Assembly: GCA_013397695.1 (NCBI GenBank)
Contig: VYZI01000003.1
Coordinates: 7,378,816 to 7,442,815 of the forward strand
Reading direction: 5' to 3'
DNA: 64,000 nucleotides
Origin: Centropus unirufus
Lineage: Eukaryota; Chordata; Aves; Cuculiformes; Centropidae
The number at the start of each line of letters is the position of its first letter. Position 1 is the first letter of the stretch. The position numbers and the translations under genes were made by a program. The notes under the pieces are model-generated. The model was not told where the DNA came from. It saw nothing but the letters and a program-made list of their open reading frames with translations, and did no database searches. Shown here piece by piece: positions 37,412 through 48,100 of this stretch.

Positions 37412-38439
37412 GTATCCTATCTCCTGGGGAATCTGACTTGCAAGATCTTTGACTTACAGGTGTTCGTATTAACCAAATACTTCTCACGTATGTAAGATAT
37501 TCTTTTCAGAATGCCTTAAAAATTTTAATGTAGAATGAACAAATACATCAGTCCTTTGCATATTTAAGAAGACTAAGATGGGCTTCAGTTCTGATAAGCA
37601 TTAGGGAAGAGCTTTGTAGGACTGAAACCATGTGGTCTTGCTATTCCAGGAACTTGTCTGTGCCAAGAAGGCCACCAAGAGTGAGGATGTACTAGTGTGG
37701 GTGCTGCTGCAAGCAAGATGTCCAAATGGCTTTTGGACAAGAGCTGGCTTGTGCCCTGCCTTTAGGTGTGCATTTTGCAGCATGTGAATCTTCTCAGGTG
37801 CCTAAAGTTATGATTAGTTACAGATCAGTGAATGTAGAAAAATGGTTATTAACTCCTTTTTTAAAGTAATATACCGAGTTGTGCTGGCTTTGTACCAGTG
37901 AAGTATCCCTGCCTTAACTGGAAGCAGTCCTGCTTTACCTCCATGTGATCTCAGAATTAGCTTTTATCCTTGTTGCAATGCTGTATCTTAATATCCACCA
38001 CATGGATCTGTTGTGCTTTCCCATGTTAGCTCACATCATGCTCATAATGAAGTCAATGGGAGAGTTGTCTTGGAACTAAGAAAGAAGAAAAGGATTGGAC
38101 ACTGTGTAACATAAGCAGAAATATAAGCTTCTTTAATTCCCAATGCATTGCATCATAATTAAAATATTTTCTTTTAAAATTGGAAGTTGTAGGAGTTGCA
38201 AATACCTTTCATCTAAGGTTCAGTGGTAAGCTTCTCCTCTCACGTTACTTCTGAATTATAGAGGCATAAAAGAAGAATTAGGCCTTCATATTTGAATTTA
38301 CTACAAAGCACAAAATGCAAAAAACCTAATCTTTTCTGGATGATTTGAAGTGTAAGGAGACTGATATGCTACTTTCTTCTCCACTTCTGTAACCAAGTCA
38401 CTGCCATGTATTTATTAAAATATTTTTTTTAAATTGTGG
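37412..38439. other. AT-rich non-coding stretch
   Basis: No gene is seen. A phrase GGTGCCTAAAGTTATG at about 37798-37813 may be another scrap of the repeat at 37341-37411. A further possible trace lies at 38049-38100. Confidence 0.5.
38049..38100. repeat. possible trace of an old sauropsid dispersed repeat
   Basis: GAAGTCAATGGGAGAGTTGTC followed about 25 bases later by AAAAGGATTGGAC resembles the repeat core GAAGTCAATGGGAGTTTTGCC...AGGATTGGGCC. The first block is a near-exact match and the rest is weak. Confidence 0.35.
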
Positions 38440-39420
38440 ATTATAAGCCCCATTGAGACCCTGCAAGGGTCTGGCAGGGGTTCTGCAGGGAGCAGGCGGG
38501 AGCATCCTCATCTCTTCAAGATTGCCGGTGAGAAAAGGATGTAATTACAAGTGAGCACCTGCAAAGGTCCGGGAACAGCTGCCTGCATTGATTGTGCATT
38601 TCCTCCTGTTCCTTCAACAGCAGGAAGTGACCATGAACACTTTCAGCCAGTGATTATTGCCTCTTCTCACTTTTCCACCAGGGCAGACCAGTGCTACTTC
38701 TGATCCAGGAGCACAGGAAAGGCAGGGAAGCCGGAGGGGATTCAGCCATGCACCTAGAAGACTTATAGGAAAAACAAATTATGCCCTAAAGCCAGCAGGT
38801 TTCTGAGTACTTTTAACCTGTGGAACACCAGACAGCAATTACCTGCATTTTCAGCCATCTCGATGTCCTTGAAGGCTTGACCTCAGTCCCAGGGCATGGA
38901 GGTCCTCTTTGAGTAAGAAGTTGGCAGGCCACCCAGGTGATGCTGCTCTGAACACAGACTGAAAACAATTTGAATCACAAGTGCTTTAGAAGTAGGGGAT
39001 GAAGTCTTAGCACTAAGCCCAAGGCTTGTCTTTTACTGACATAATTTCATCAATAAAACAGTAGATTTCTTTACTTGGATTGATTATTTAGGAATTTATA
39101 CTCCCACAGCTCCCACTGCTTGACAGATTGAATGAACCCTGATACAAAGATACTTATCCAGTATTATCTGCCTGTCAGATAAATGGCTTGATTAAAGTGG
39201 TATTACTTTCAATTCCTTTCCCATAGGAAGCTGATCGTTTGCTGTCCATGGCTCTGGAGCTATCTCATTCATGGCTGCATTTTGCTGTACTGCTCACGCA
39301 CCAGGCTAATTGTTTTTACAGACACCACACTCTACTTCCGCGCTTTGCAGAATTTTAAAACAGCAAAATAAACCTAACAAATGGCAAAATACTTGGTGAT
39401 ATTAATATCTGATTGCGTTC
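38440..39420. promoter_or_regulatory. candidate conserved non-coding sequence
   Basis: Two parts look unlike the AT-rich drift around them. One, about 38500-38660, joins a TAATTA core (GGATGTAATTACAAG) to E-boxes (CACCTG and CAGCTG) within 50 bases. The other, about 39080-39420, has TGACAG and CTGTCAG motifs of the kind bound by MEIS/TGIF factors, GATA-type sites (TTATCT, AGATAA) and GATTA cores. No frame of note occurs in either. It ends about 130 bases before a CR1 copy. The call rests on motif clustering only; conservation was not tested. Confidence 0.28.
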
Positions 39421-39554
39421 ATGTTAAAATTTATGAAAGTATATCTGATTAATAAATCTGTCTTATACTATGCTCACAAGTAAAACTAATGCTTTGTTTA
39501 TATAATAAAAAAGTCTGGGATGCCTTTCTCATTGCATAACAATCTCAATACTCA

Positions 39555-40330
39555 TTTCTGCTGAGAGCCCGTTGCAGCACTTTGCTACTGAAAAAGGTTG
39601 CCCTTATCATTCTTGTAGGCCACCTTTAAGTACTGAAAGGTCAAAATGACGTCTCCCTGGAGCTTTGTCTTCTCCAGGCTGAACAATCACCACCACTCTC
39701 TCAACCTTTCTTCATAGGAGAGGTGTTCCCTGCCACTGATCATTTTTGTGGCCCTCCTCTGGTCCTACTGCAACAGTGCTAAGAACCCCTTGGCTGGACA
39801 CAGTAATGCAGTGTGGTCTCACCAGAGCAGAGTAGAGGGACAAGATCACCTCCTTTGATCGGCTGGCCACATGTATTTTAATGCAGCCATCATACAGCTG
39901 ATCTGCTGTGCTTAGGGTGCACACTGTCCTCTCAGGTCCACCTTTTCTTACACAGTATCTTGAAGTTCTTCAGTTCTTCCCCCAAGGCCTGCTCTCAGTT
40001 TCTTTGTATCCCAGCTTGTACTGATAACTGGGGTTGTCTCCACAGATTCAGGACCTCTCACATGACCTTGTTTATCCTTGTGATGTTCTTATGAGTCCAA
40101 TTCTTAAGCTTGTTCAGGTCTCACTGGATAGTGTGTCAATGGCACCACTCTACCTAAAGTTGTCTGTAAACTTGCTGAAGTGCTCTTGATCTCTCTGTCT
40201 ATGTCATTGATGAAGATAGGGACAGCATGTGTTACAGAGGTCCTTCTGGACATCCAGTTGTTGATCTCTACTATGGTTGGTGCAACCATCCAAACAAACA
40301 GCCTAAGGACAGGTTACTCACACGTCCTAC
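39555..40330 (-). mobile_element. CR1 LINE, internal ORF2 fragment, truncated at both ends
   Basis: On the plus strand the blocks CTTCTCCAGGCTGAACAA, CTTCATAGGAGAGGTG, GTGGCCCTCCTCTGG, GTGTGGTCTCACCAGAGCAG and GTAGAGGGACAAGATCACCTCC follow in the exact order of a reverse-complemented bird CR1 ORF2. The match is closer than at 12984-14300. The 3' untranslated region and tail are missing on the left, and the 5' part is missing on the right. A 3'-truncated copy suggests a later deletion or recombination, since CR1 insertion itself truncates only the 5' end. Confidence 0.85.
39712..40289 (-). pseudogene. remnant of CR1 ORF2 reverse transcriptase, C-terminal part
   Basis: The minus-strand frame 39712-39924 keeps SRSKEVILSLYSALVRPH, a highly characteristic block downstream of the reverse transcriptase palm in CR1 ORF2. 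Upstream on the minus strand, the frame 40104-40289 keeps a FINDID block that corresponds to the family's FINDLDDG-like run. Its motif C region reads SLQTTLGRV where an intact copy has FADDTKLGG, so the two catalytic aspartates are lost. Stops and shifts separate the two parts. No activity is possible. Confidence 0.8.
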
Positions 40331-43300
40331 ACCTGCCAAAGAGCTCTAGGAGCTGCTGTATCATAGCCACAATTTCAGTCCTTCACAGCAAATGCTAAAT
40401 AGACATTCAAGATCTTATTATTCTTTCACAGAAATGAGTAAGGTGGATGGCCTCTGAAGTTCTTGAGTTTGCCTGTTGTTTACAGGTGACTGGTGAGCAA
40501 TCTAGGGCAAGAGGTGCTGACCCAGTGGTTTGTAGTACTTCATGGTTCCTTCACAGACATGAATTAGCGTTTACCTGGGTTTAGTTTTTCATTTCGCTTG
40601 AAAGGTGCCAGGGAGATGACCTTTGAGCTGTGAATCTCCCAAACTTGCTGAGTTGCTGACATATAAAACTTCCTCTGAAGTTCCTCATTCCCTCTTGTTA
40701 CACTTTTTCTTCCTATTTCGAGTCCCATATTAAATAATCTTACTGCAAAGATCTCCTTTTAACCACTTGGCAGAATACAGTTGCAACCTTGTTGGCAGAT
40801 CATAGATAGCAGGGGACGGCCCAGTTAAGGAATATGTTGTATGTGGTCTGTGGTGCAGGCTGCCTGGCATGAGTTCTCCATCCACCTTGTAATTCTGCAA
40901 TCATAACGGCTACATAAGTGAGATAAAGAATGAAAGCAAAGACCATTTGACAGTACCATGGGGATTTATCTTTATAAGACGTGTATATGCACGTTTATAC
41001 ATACATGTACAGGCATGTGTGTGCATCTTCTCTCTGAATAAGTTAAAGATGATTATCAATGCAGGCAGAATGAAAAATAACAGGAAAGAAAGGTAAAACC
41101 TGCATCAAGGCTTTTGATAGTTTTAACAGGGGTTTCAGGAGGAACTTCATGATAGTTAGCATTTGGTAACCAACGAAAACTCTTTGAGAACGACTTTGTT
41201 GGAAAGTCACTGAGGGAAGGCAGCCAGATATTAGGTAACTCAATACGGCTTGGGAAATCAAAACAAAGTTATAGGGCCATTAGCTCAGTGTTGTGCTTTT
41301 GGCGGTAGAAAGGACTATGGAGAAGGGGCCTCCAAGCCTCCCAAGGGGCTTTTTCCTGCTTCGTCAGTTTCAGAAGAGGGTGCTAACTCACAGTCCCTCC
41401 CATCACAAAAGGGAGTCAGGGCATTGTACCTGCCTCGCTCATCTCACCATGTGTGTTATCTGCTTTAAGTCCATGTGGTGCCAATTCTGCAGATGATGAT
41501 CATGGCCATACCCTTCCTGCCTGTGATGGAGGTGGGGACAGGAGTGACCTCCTCTGTCTCCACTCCTTTTTTAGCCACTGGAGGGCAGAGACGTTCAGCG
41601 TTTAGGCTCACCTTGCTTTCCTCCTCAAGAAACTCCCCCAAACGGGCTGTGTAGACAGGTCAGGCACTTCCCTCCAGCTGCCGGCCCAGCCTTCGGTCCT
41701 ATTTACTTCTCCTTCTGTCTTTCACGTTCCCCTCAGATAAGCTTTTTCTGCTGATGGCCATGTAACGTTTCCAAACTGCTGCACCCATAGCTAATAAATT
41801 ACATTAAGGGACAGGCTCACTGTCAGAAGTAGCACGTTGGCCACTTTGGCTCGTGGTGGGAGTGCTTTGCCAGCTGAGCTGAAATCCCAGCTGCTTTGGC
41901 TTTAAGGATGCCAAGTCTGCAAACATCTCCACATTCTTTCGGGTTGAAAGTAGGCTAGTGAAACAGTGAGGAGTTTGTCTTTAAACTAGCTGATGGATTA
42001 CCTCTGCTGTTTCATGGCTTTGCTACCTGGTGGCATTTCTCCTTGCACAGGTCCATCAACATTTTGTGCAGCACAGAGCAAAGCCCGACTGTTTTCAAAG
42101 CCAGCACCTTGCACAGTCTAAGTGCCACGCTGATTGCAAAAGACTGAAAAGATGTGAACCAAAGGACTTGGATTTTATTAGAAACAGTCATCATTAAAAA
42201 AGCAGTTTTTGAGGTTTCAGGGTGTTTATTTGGGATGTACTGTGCTTGTTAGCTCTAAGGTAGCACTGTTCGGTTTCCCTCTTACAGTATTCTGTTGAAT
42301 TATATCAAATAAAAAGAGACCTTTGCTAGCTCAACTGAGCACTCAAGAATTTTGGAGAAATTACAGGTCTAATTCTGTTAAAGCTTATTTAAGGGAGTGG
42401 CGGGACTTTCAGCAGCAGCAGAAACGCATTACTGATATTCAAGGCTCTGACTCAGTTTAAGTGACTGTAAATCGTTTTTCTCATTAAAACTCTAAAGGCT
42501 TGTGTGTATGGCCAGTTTACAATTCTACAAACTCTGTTGTTTTGCCATAAAAAGGGGGCTGTCCACCCAGTCCCTAACTTTGATGTGACTGGTGAACCAC
42601 TGGAGGGTAATACTGCAGTAATACTTGTGTGGTCACATCTTCAATCCCAGGTGTTTTGGCAGTCCCCTAGCTGCCATTCTCTTGCTTTATGCTCTATCCC
42701 AACTAGTTGTTTTAATTAACAGTGTGTTATTCCCTGCTTAAATAGTAATGGCCCTCTGAGCTCACTAATGTCACTGGCCGCATCAGCTTCTGAGGCCTCA
42801 GCCCTGCTGTGCAGTTGAGGAGCAGCAGGGAGTTATCCTGGGATGTAGGGCCCATGTTGCCTGGGCAAAAGAGCAGCATGTTCCCAGTATGCTGGCACAG
42901 TCACTCTGATTTCATTATTCAAAGTGAAATGCGGGGTCTTCCACCTACTTTGGGCAATGTATCTTCCAGCACGCCATGAGGCTGATGCCACCGAGCGTGG
43001 CATAGAGGAGAGGTTCACCTACACTTGGGGCTGAACCTGGTGGGAAACCACACCAAGGGGAAGTGAGGACTTGGCATGAACTAAAAACCAGCTGTGCCTC
43101 TGGAAGCAGGCAGAGCATGCCCGTTAGTGCAACGAAGTCACAACTGGAGAATGTTACATGGTCATAAATCTTGCACAGCAGTCCTGCTGTCTCTAACTCA
43201 CAGCCACCTAAATACCTTAGGAGATCAAGGTTTGCATGACTATCAAATTTTCAAGTGCCAGAGTCTCTCATTTAGTTTGCATAAAAGCTTTTAGTCAATC

Positions 43301-44934
43301 ATCCAACATGGGTACCAAGCCCAAGAAGCTGAATTTGACAATAAAAGGGAGGAATCACTGGAAATTATACTCTCAGCAAAGTTGGTTAAGAATCCTTTTG
43401 GCTGGCTCTACTGATGCTTTAAATAAGGATTATTGTTACCCAAAGAAGTTGTTATGACACTGACTTAGCCCCGGAAAGGAGCCAGATGAGTTACCTGGTG
43501 TCTCTGGCACTATGTTTTCTCATTGTTAGTGACCACCAGGCATTCCTGGATGCTTTCATTTCTTGATGCCTGTCCTGTTTGTCTTACACTCTAAGAGAGC
43601 GGGACACAGAAAGGCAATGAACATATTCTGTGCTCCTGAGCCTGTAATTTCTATTTTGAATGAAGGACTATGGTCAAGGTAATGCTGTAGCCCTTTCTCC
43701 TTCTGCGGAACAAGCACATGGACATCGTGCTGGGGACAGTAAGAGGATCTTCACAAGAGAGCAGAAGGCCACATCCAGGCATATTGCTATCATTTGATCA
43801 GGACATTTGCACAGTGTGGTGCTGTCAGCCATCCCAAGACTTGGTATGTAAGACTGTTCCAAACTGGCAAACATAACTGGAGGCTCCTGTTTTGAAGCAG
43901 AGCAATTGCACTGATTTATAGCTTTGGGAAAACTGAGTGAAATCATTTGAATTGGTTGGGAACTTTGTTTTTTAACAGCTATTTTTCCTTTTTTTCAATT
44001 TTTCTTTTTTATTTTTTTTTCTTGGCTTCTTGGAAAGTACTGATTTGTGAAATCAAAATGTTTTGTGAAATGGGTGGGTTTTGGCAAACTGACAAAGCCC
44101 ATGCAAAGTTCTGAGGAAACCCTTCCTGCTAGGAAATCAGCTGCCATCAGAAAATTATTTGGTTTCTTGACACTTCACTTGGCTCATTGTCAAGGTGCAC
44201 AGCTCCAGTGCAGTCTTATGTACTGACTGAGCTTCCTCAAAATGCAGGATTGGGGTCAGACCCAACCTATGGGATCCATACGGGATCTCAGCCTCTAATT
44301 TAAGGACATCATGGCTTCCAGACTTCCTGGCACTGGACGAGGTACTTGTTAGCCTAGGAAACTGCTTTTCCCATGCTCCACAAATCCCATCTCAGTGGTG
44401 GTCCCATAGTTTCTCTTTGAAATATATTAACACAATGACTGCCATTGTAAAATGCATGCAGACCAAGCTGCTGCCGACAAATTTCCACAGCTTCATAGAA
44501 AAGGCATCTTTGTGGTCTATTGGCAAAACAAACAAACAAGCAAAATATGGTTATACAAAATGAAGTGACTTCTGCTGAAGCCTGTTCCTGGGATAGCGTG
44601 GGGCTCTGAAGTGGAAGTGTCATTGCAAGAATGGTCTGTTCAGTGTTTGCCACAACAATGGGATCGCTGTGCCTTCAGCAGAGATAGCCTTATGAAAAAG
44701 TTTTCTAAGGTTTATCGGTGGAATAAAGGGCCCATTTACAACCTTCCATGGGAAGAGGAACTAGATTAAGCAGCACAGGGTATGAAATTTCCTCTGGGAC
44801 AAGAGGCTACTCTTTTTAGGGTCTTTTGGGGACTCAAATGGTATAGTACAATCATGTTCCTTCTGGAGGTGAGCATCACCCCCGACTTTTCTCAGGCGAT
44901 TCGTTATAAAGGGTTTGCCTGCACAACAGAATCA
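40331..44934. other. non-coding stretch
   Basis: No gene is supported. A T-rich low-complexity stretch lies at 43965-44025. Part of 40975-41030 is alternating purine-pyrimidine with ATGTGC-like steps. A patch at 41580-42160 is G+C-richer and could hold conserved sequence but shows no clear signal. Frames reach 99 codons (minus strand 44354-44653) without domains. Confidence 0.5.
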
Positions 44935-45120
44935 CCCTATGATTTTATCAAAGCCTAGCATCCCTGCACTGGATAGCCAAGGTTGCAATAGCAGTAAAAA
45001 TGACGTCATAGAAGCCTTAATAGAAGTGTTTATGCAAAGTGTATTGCCAGTGTTTCTAAAGCATTTGAGCCCTGTTATTAGCATACGATAACATTCAGGG
45101 TGCTGCATTTTCCTTGCCAT
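44935..45120. promoter_or_regulatory. candidate regulatory stretch with a perfect CRE
   Basis: TGACGTCA at 45001-45008 is the full palindromic cyclic-AMP response element recognised by CREB/ATF proteins. The surrounding 180 bases are complex and non-repetitive. Full CREs that keep the central CpG are uncommon in non-island DNA. There is no TATA box or transcript evidence here, so this is a candidate distal site only. Confidence 0.3.
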
Positions 45121-48100
45121 TGTCCTCCCTGGAAGGCAGATTACAACAATTCAGGCATCTTTGTTCTGCAGAGCTGAACTGCTCCTTTTGAGAGCTTTGC
45201 CCAATCGTAGGTACTCCTGAAAAAAAAAAAAGGAATTAATTTGGACTCGAGCTAACTGGGGTTATCTTGGGAAAAATACATAGACACAAAGAGGTGAGTC
45301 CCTGGAAGGGATGCTCACGTCTCTTTGTCATGCCTTCTGAGCTATCAAAAGAGAATGAGTGGCTTCAACAATGCTAAATTATTTGTTGCCTAATTCCTGC
45401 AGAAACCACTCTATTTTGCTTTGAGGTTAAAATTGCCTCGATGAGAGCCTGAATAAAAAAATGAAAAATATTCTACTAAATAGATCAGCCGTATTTCCTA
45501 CTACATTTTCTTTGCTCCACCTCCTCATACAACATTATGTCATGTGTAGTGACAATCTTTTTTCCAGCTGACCTATACACAGCATAGCGTGATTAGTTTG
45601 ATGATAGTATTTATGGCATAATATAAAAGTCGAGTTTAGGAGCCAGGAATGGGGAAACACTTGGAAAGAAGTCAGATTAGGCATCTGAATGTCCAGCTCA
45701 ATCTTGAAGTGCTCTTTCAAGTGAAATTCCCCTTGGATGGCAATTTGGGCTGAGTGAATTGCAAAAGAAGTCTCAATCAGATTTCTGTGGATTGGAATTG
45801 ATTTCTAATAGGTTTTGTTTGTAAATGGAATACCTTCACTAGTGCAGGGTTAGAGACAGACTTTGTGAAGTCTGACCTTTCCAGACAAATTTTGCTTTGA
45901 CATTTCCTTACTATGCAGAATAGTTTGTAGTTTTTCCCCTGTCTGGTTTCTTGGAACACTGGAATGATTCAAAGTGGCATTATTTAATTCATGTAGATTG
46001 GCCTACCAGAGACTTTTCCATATGTAGCTTTGAATGATTCACAAGTAATTGCATTGGCAGGAATGTTTAAAATCAGAGAAATCAGAGAAATGGAAAAATT
46101 CCTTAAAATCAGGATATTGCATCCTATAGAGTGGGATCTGGCATGATGAGCTCACAGACATGAAATGAGTGCTTTATTGGCAATGCATTAACTTGTTCCA
46201 TGACCAGTGAAACTAATGAAGCTTGGCTTCTTCTTGTCTTATGATTGCTTTTTTATGGGGTTTCTAGTGTCTTAAGGGCTTGAGTATTCATTGAAGGATT
46301 TTTTTTGCTTAGTCTCTGATATCAAACAGAAGAGTTCCCACTGCAGTAGTCTCTGCCCTCTGCAGATATCATGTTTTTGAAACCCATAAGGACAGAGAAA
46401 AGCTTAATCCTCTACCTGTTGTTATATATGACTGAATTGTCTTACAAGCGGCCTATGTATTTGGAAGATCACACAGATATTCATCACTATCCCCAAGCCA
46501 CATACACACTGCATAATTATCCAGATTGTGTTACTTTATGAAATTATGCTAAAAATAGCCCTTGCTACAGACCATAAGTGTGACTACCATACTGGTCAGG
46601 GTAGTAAAAACTGTAACAAGGATTTGCCAATTACAGTCTGAAAACTGAAAAACAAAGATACTCCTTGAAACTACATTATTTAGATTTAAATCCTAAAAGC
46701 AATTTAAATATATTAGCAATATTAAAGGAAGGATTGCTGTCTGAGACAGCAACACAGTGCAGTATTGCTAACACTGAAGGAGGAAAAAACAATAAAGATT
46801 TATCACAGTGTTATGTTCAGAGATAACTGTACACATATGTGTTCCATTTGATTAGGAGCTGAGTGTCAGAACACCAACAGATTTCTAATTGGTATAAATA
46901 TAAAGGATTAGACATATCATATAAATCTTTTGCATAATGCTTTGGATGTCGGTAATAAAAAAAAGTTTTCATACTTCAGTAGAGACTGAGATGATGTTTA
47001 AATGAATGAATAAGGGCTAAATGAAGATTTCTTGCCTATTGGTGGTCGATACCAGTGCAGCTTATCTTCCCACCCCCGAATGTCTTGACATTCAGGATTG
47101 CTGTAATTTTGTAAAATAAAAAAGAAGAGAGAAAAAATGTATTTTGGGAAGACTTGTCACATCCAAGTCCTCCATTTAAGTGTAAGTTAACATCTACTAA
47201 CTGGTGTATACATGAGAAGAGTTCAGCTCTGAATGTCATCATCTTTACAGTAGCTCTTCTAGCTGGTTTTATGTCATAGTTGAATTTAAGATTGTTTAAA
47301 TTAAATGCCATACTTTATTAATAAAGCACAACAGTATTTGTCTTAATTATCTGTGAAATAGGTGGAGAGCTTAGACATTGTTGAGTAGAATTCACACAGA
47401 CTCAAACTCAAACAGAAAGGAAATGTTCATTTAATGAAGTTAAGAAGTACGGATCTTAGCACTTTATCATCCTCTGAAATGTAATTGTGTACAGTGTTAC
47501 TGCATCTACTGTGCATTGACCTAACACTCATCTTCTGTGGGTGTCCCTCTCTCTCAGAAAACAGTTGGATGGTGCCTTATAAAGGATGAGCTTATGGTCT
47601 CATCTGATCATATTTGCGTGAGAACACTGCAAGTATAATATGGTGTCTATAGCAGATGCATTCTGTGGGAGAAGGTCTCACATATTAGGTCCCAAATGGC
47701 AAGCAGGGGTTATATTCCTTTGTGATGCTGAATAAATACTGGAGGTCCATCTGGTTGCTGTAGGACTTTCACAATTAATTTCTTGTCTGAGTCTCATCGG
47801 GATAAAAGCTATATACTGGACAAAACAGAATAGCTGAGACCAGACTACTCCTTTGCAAAGTGCCTGTAAACTTTAAAAGACTCTGGCAAGACAGGAGAAA
47901 GCCTACGCCCAATGGAGATCAAAAGAATTGCAGTAGGTTAAAAAGAGAACTCCTACAAGAGAGGCTGTAAAGCTGTTAGTGGGAATAATTCTCCTTTTGG
48001 TCATATAAGTGGGTGTCTGAGAGAGCTGGGACAACCATAAAGGGATATAGAATGCATGCTGGCTTTTTTAATATGCTTTTTTCTCTACATGGTTTAATCC

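Noticed and set aside
42109..42130. CCTTGCACAGTCTAAGTGCC, also found with one or two changes at about 50329
   Set aside because: Similarity stops after about 20 bases; a match this long is plausible by chance among all pairs in 64 kb.
42582..42639. GATGTGAC/GTCACATC inverted pair with a palindromic TACTGCAGTA between
   Set aside because: An 8-base pair at this distance is expected many times in the window.
44926..44945. CAGAATCACCCTATGATTTT, which recalls the CR1 tail
   Set aside because: No GGAAGGGACC-type sequence follows on either side, so a CR1 end is not supported.
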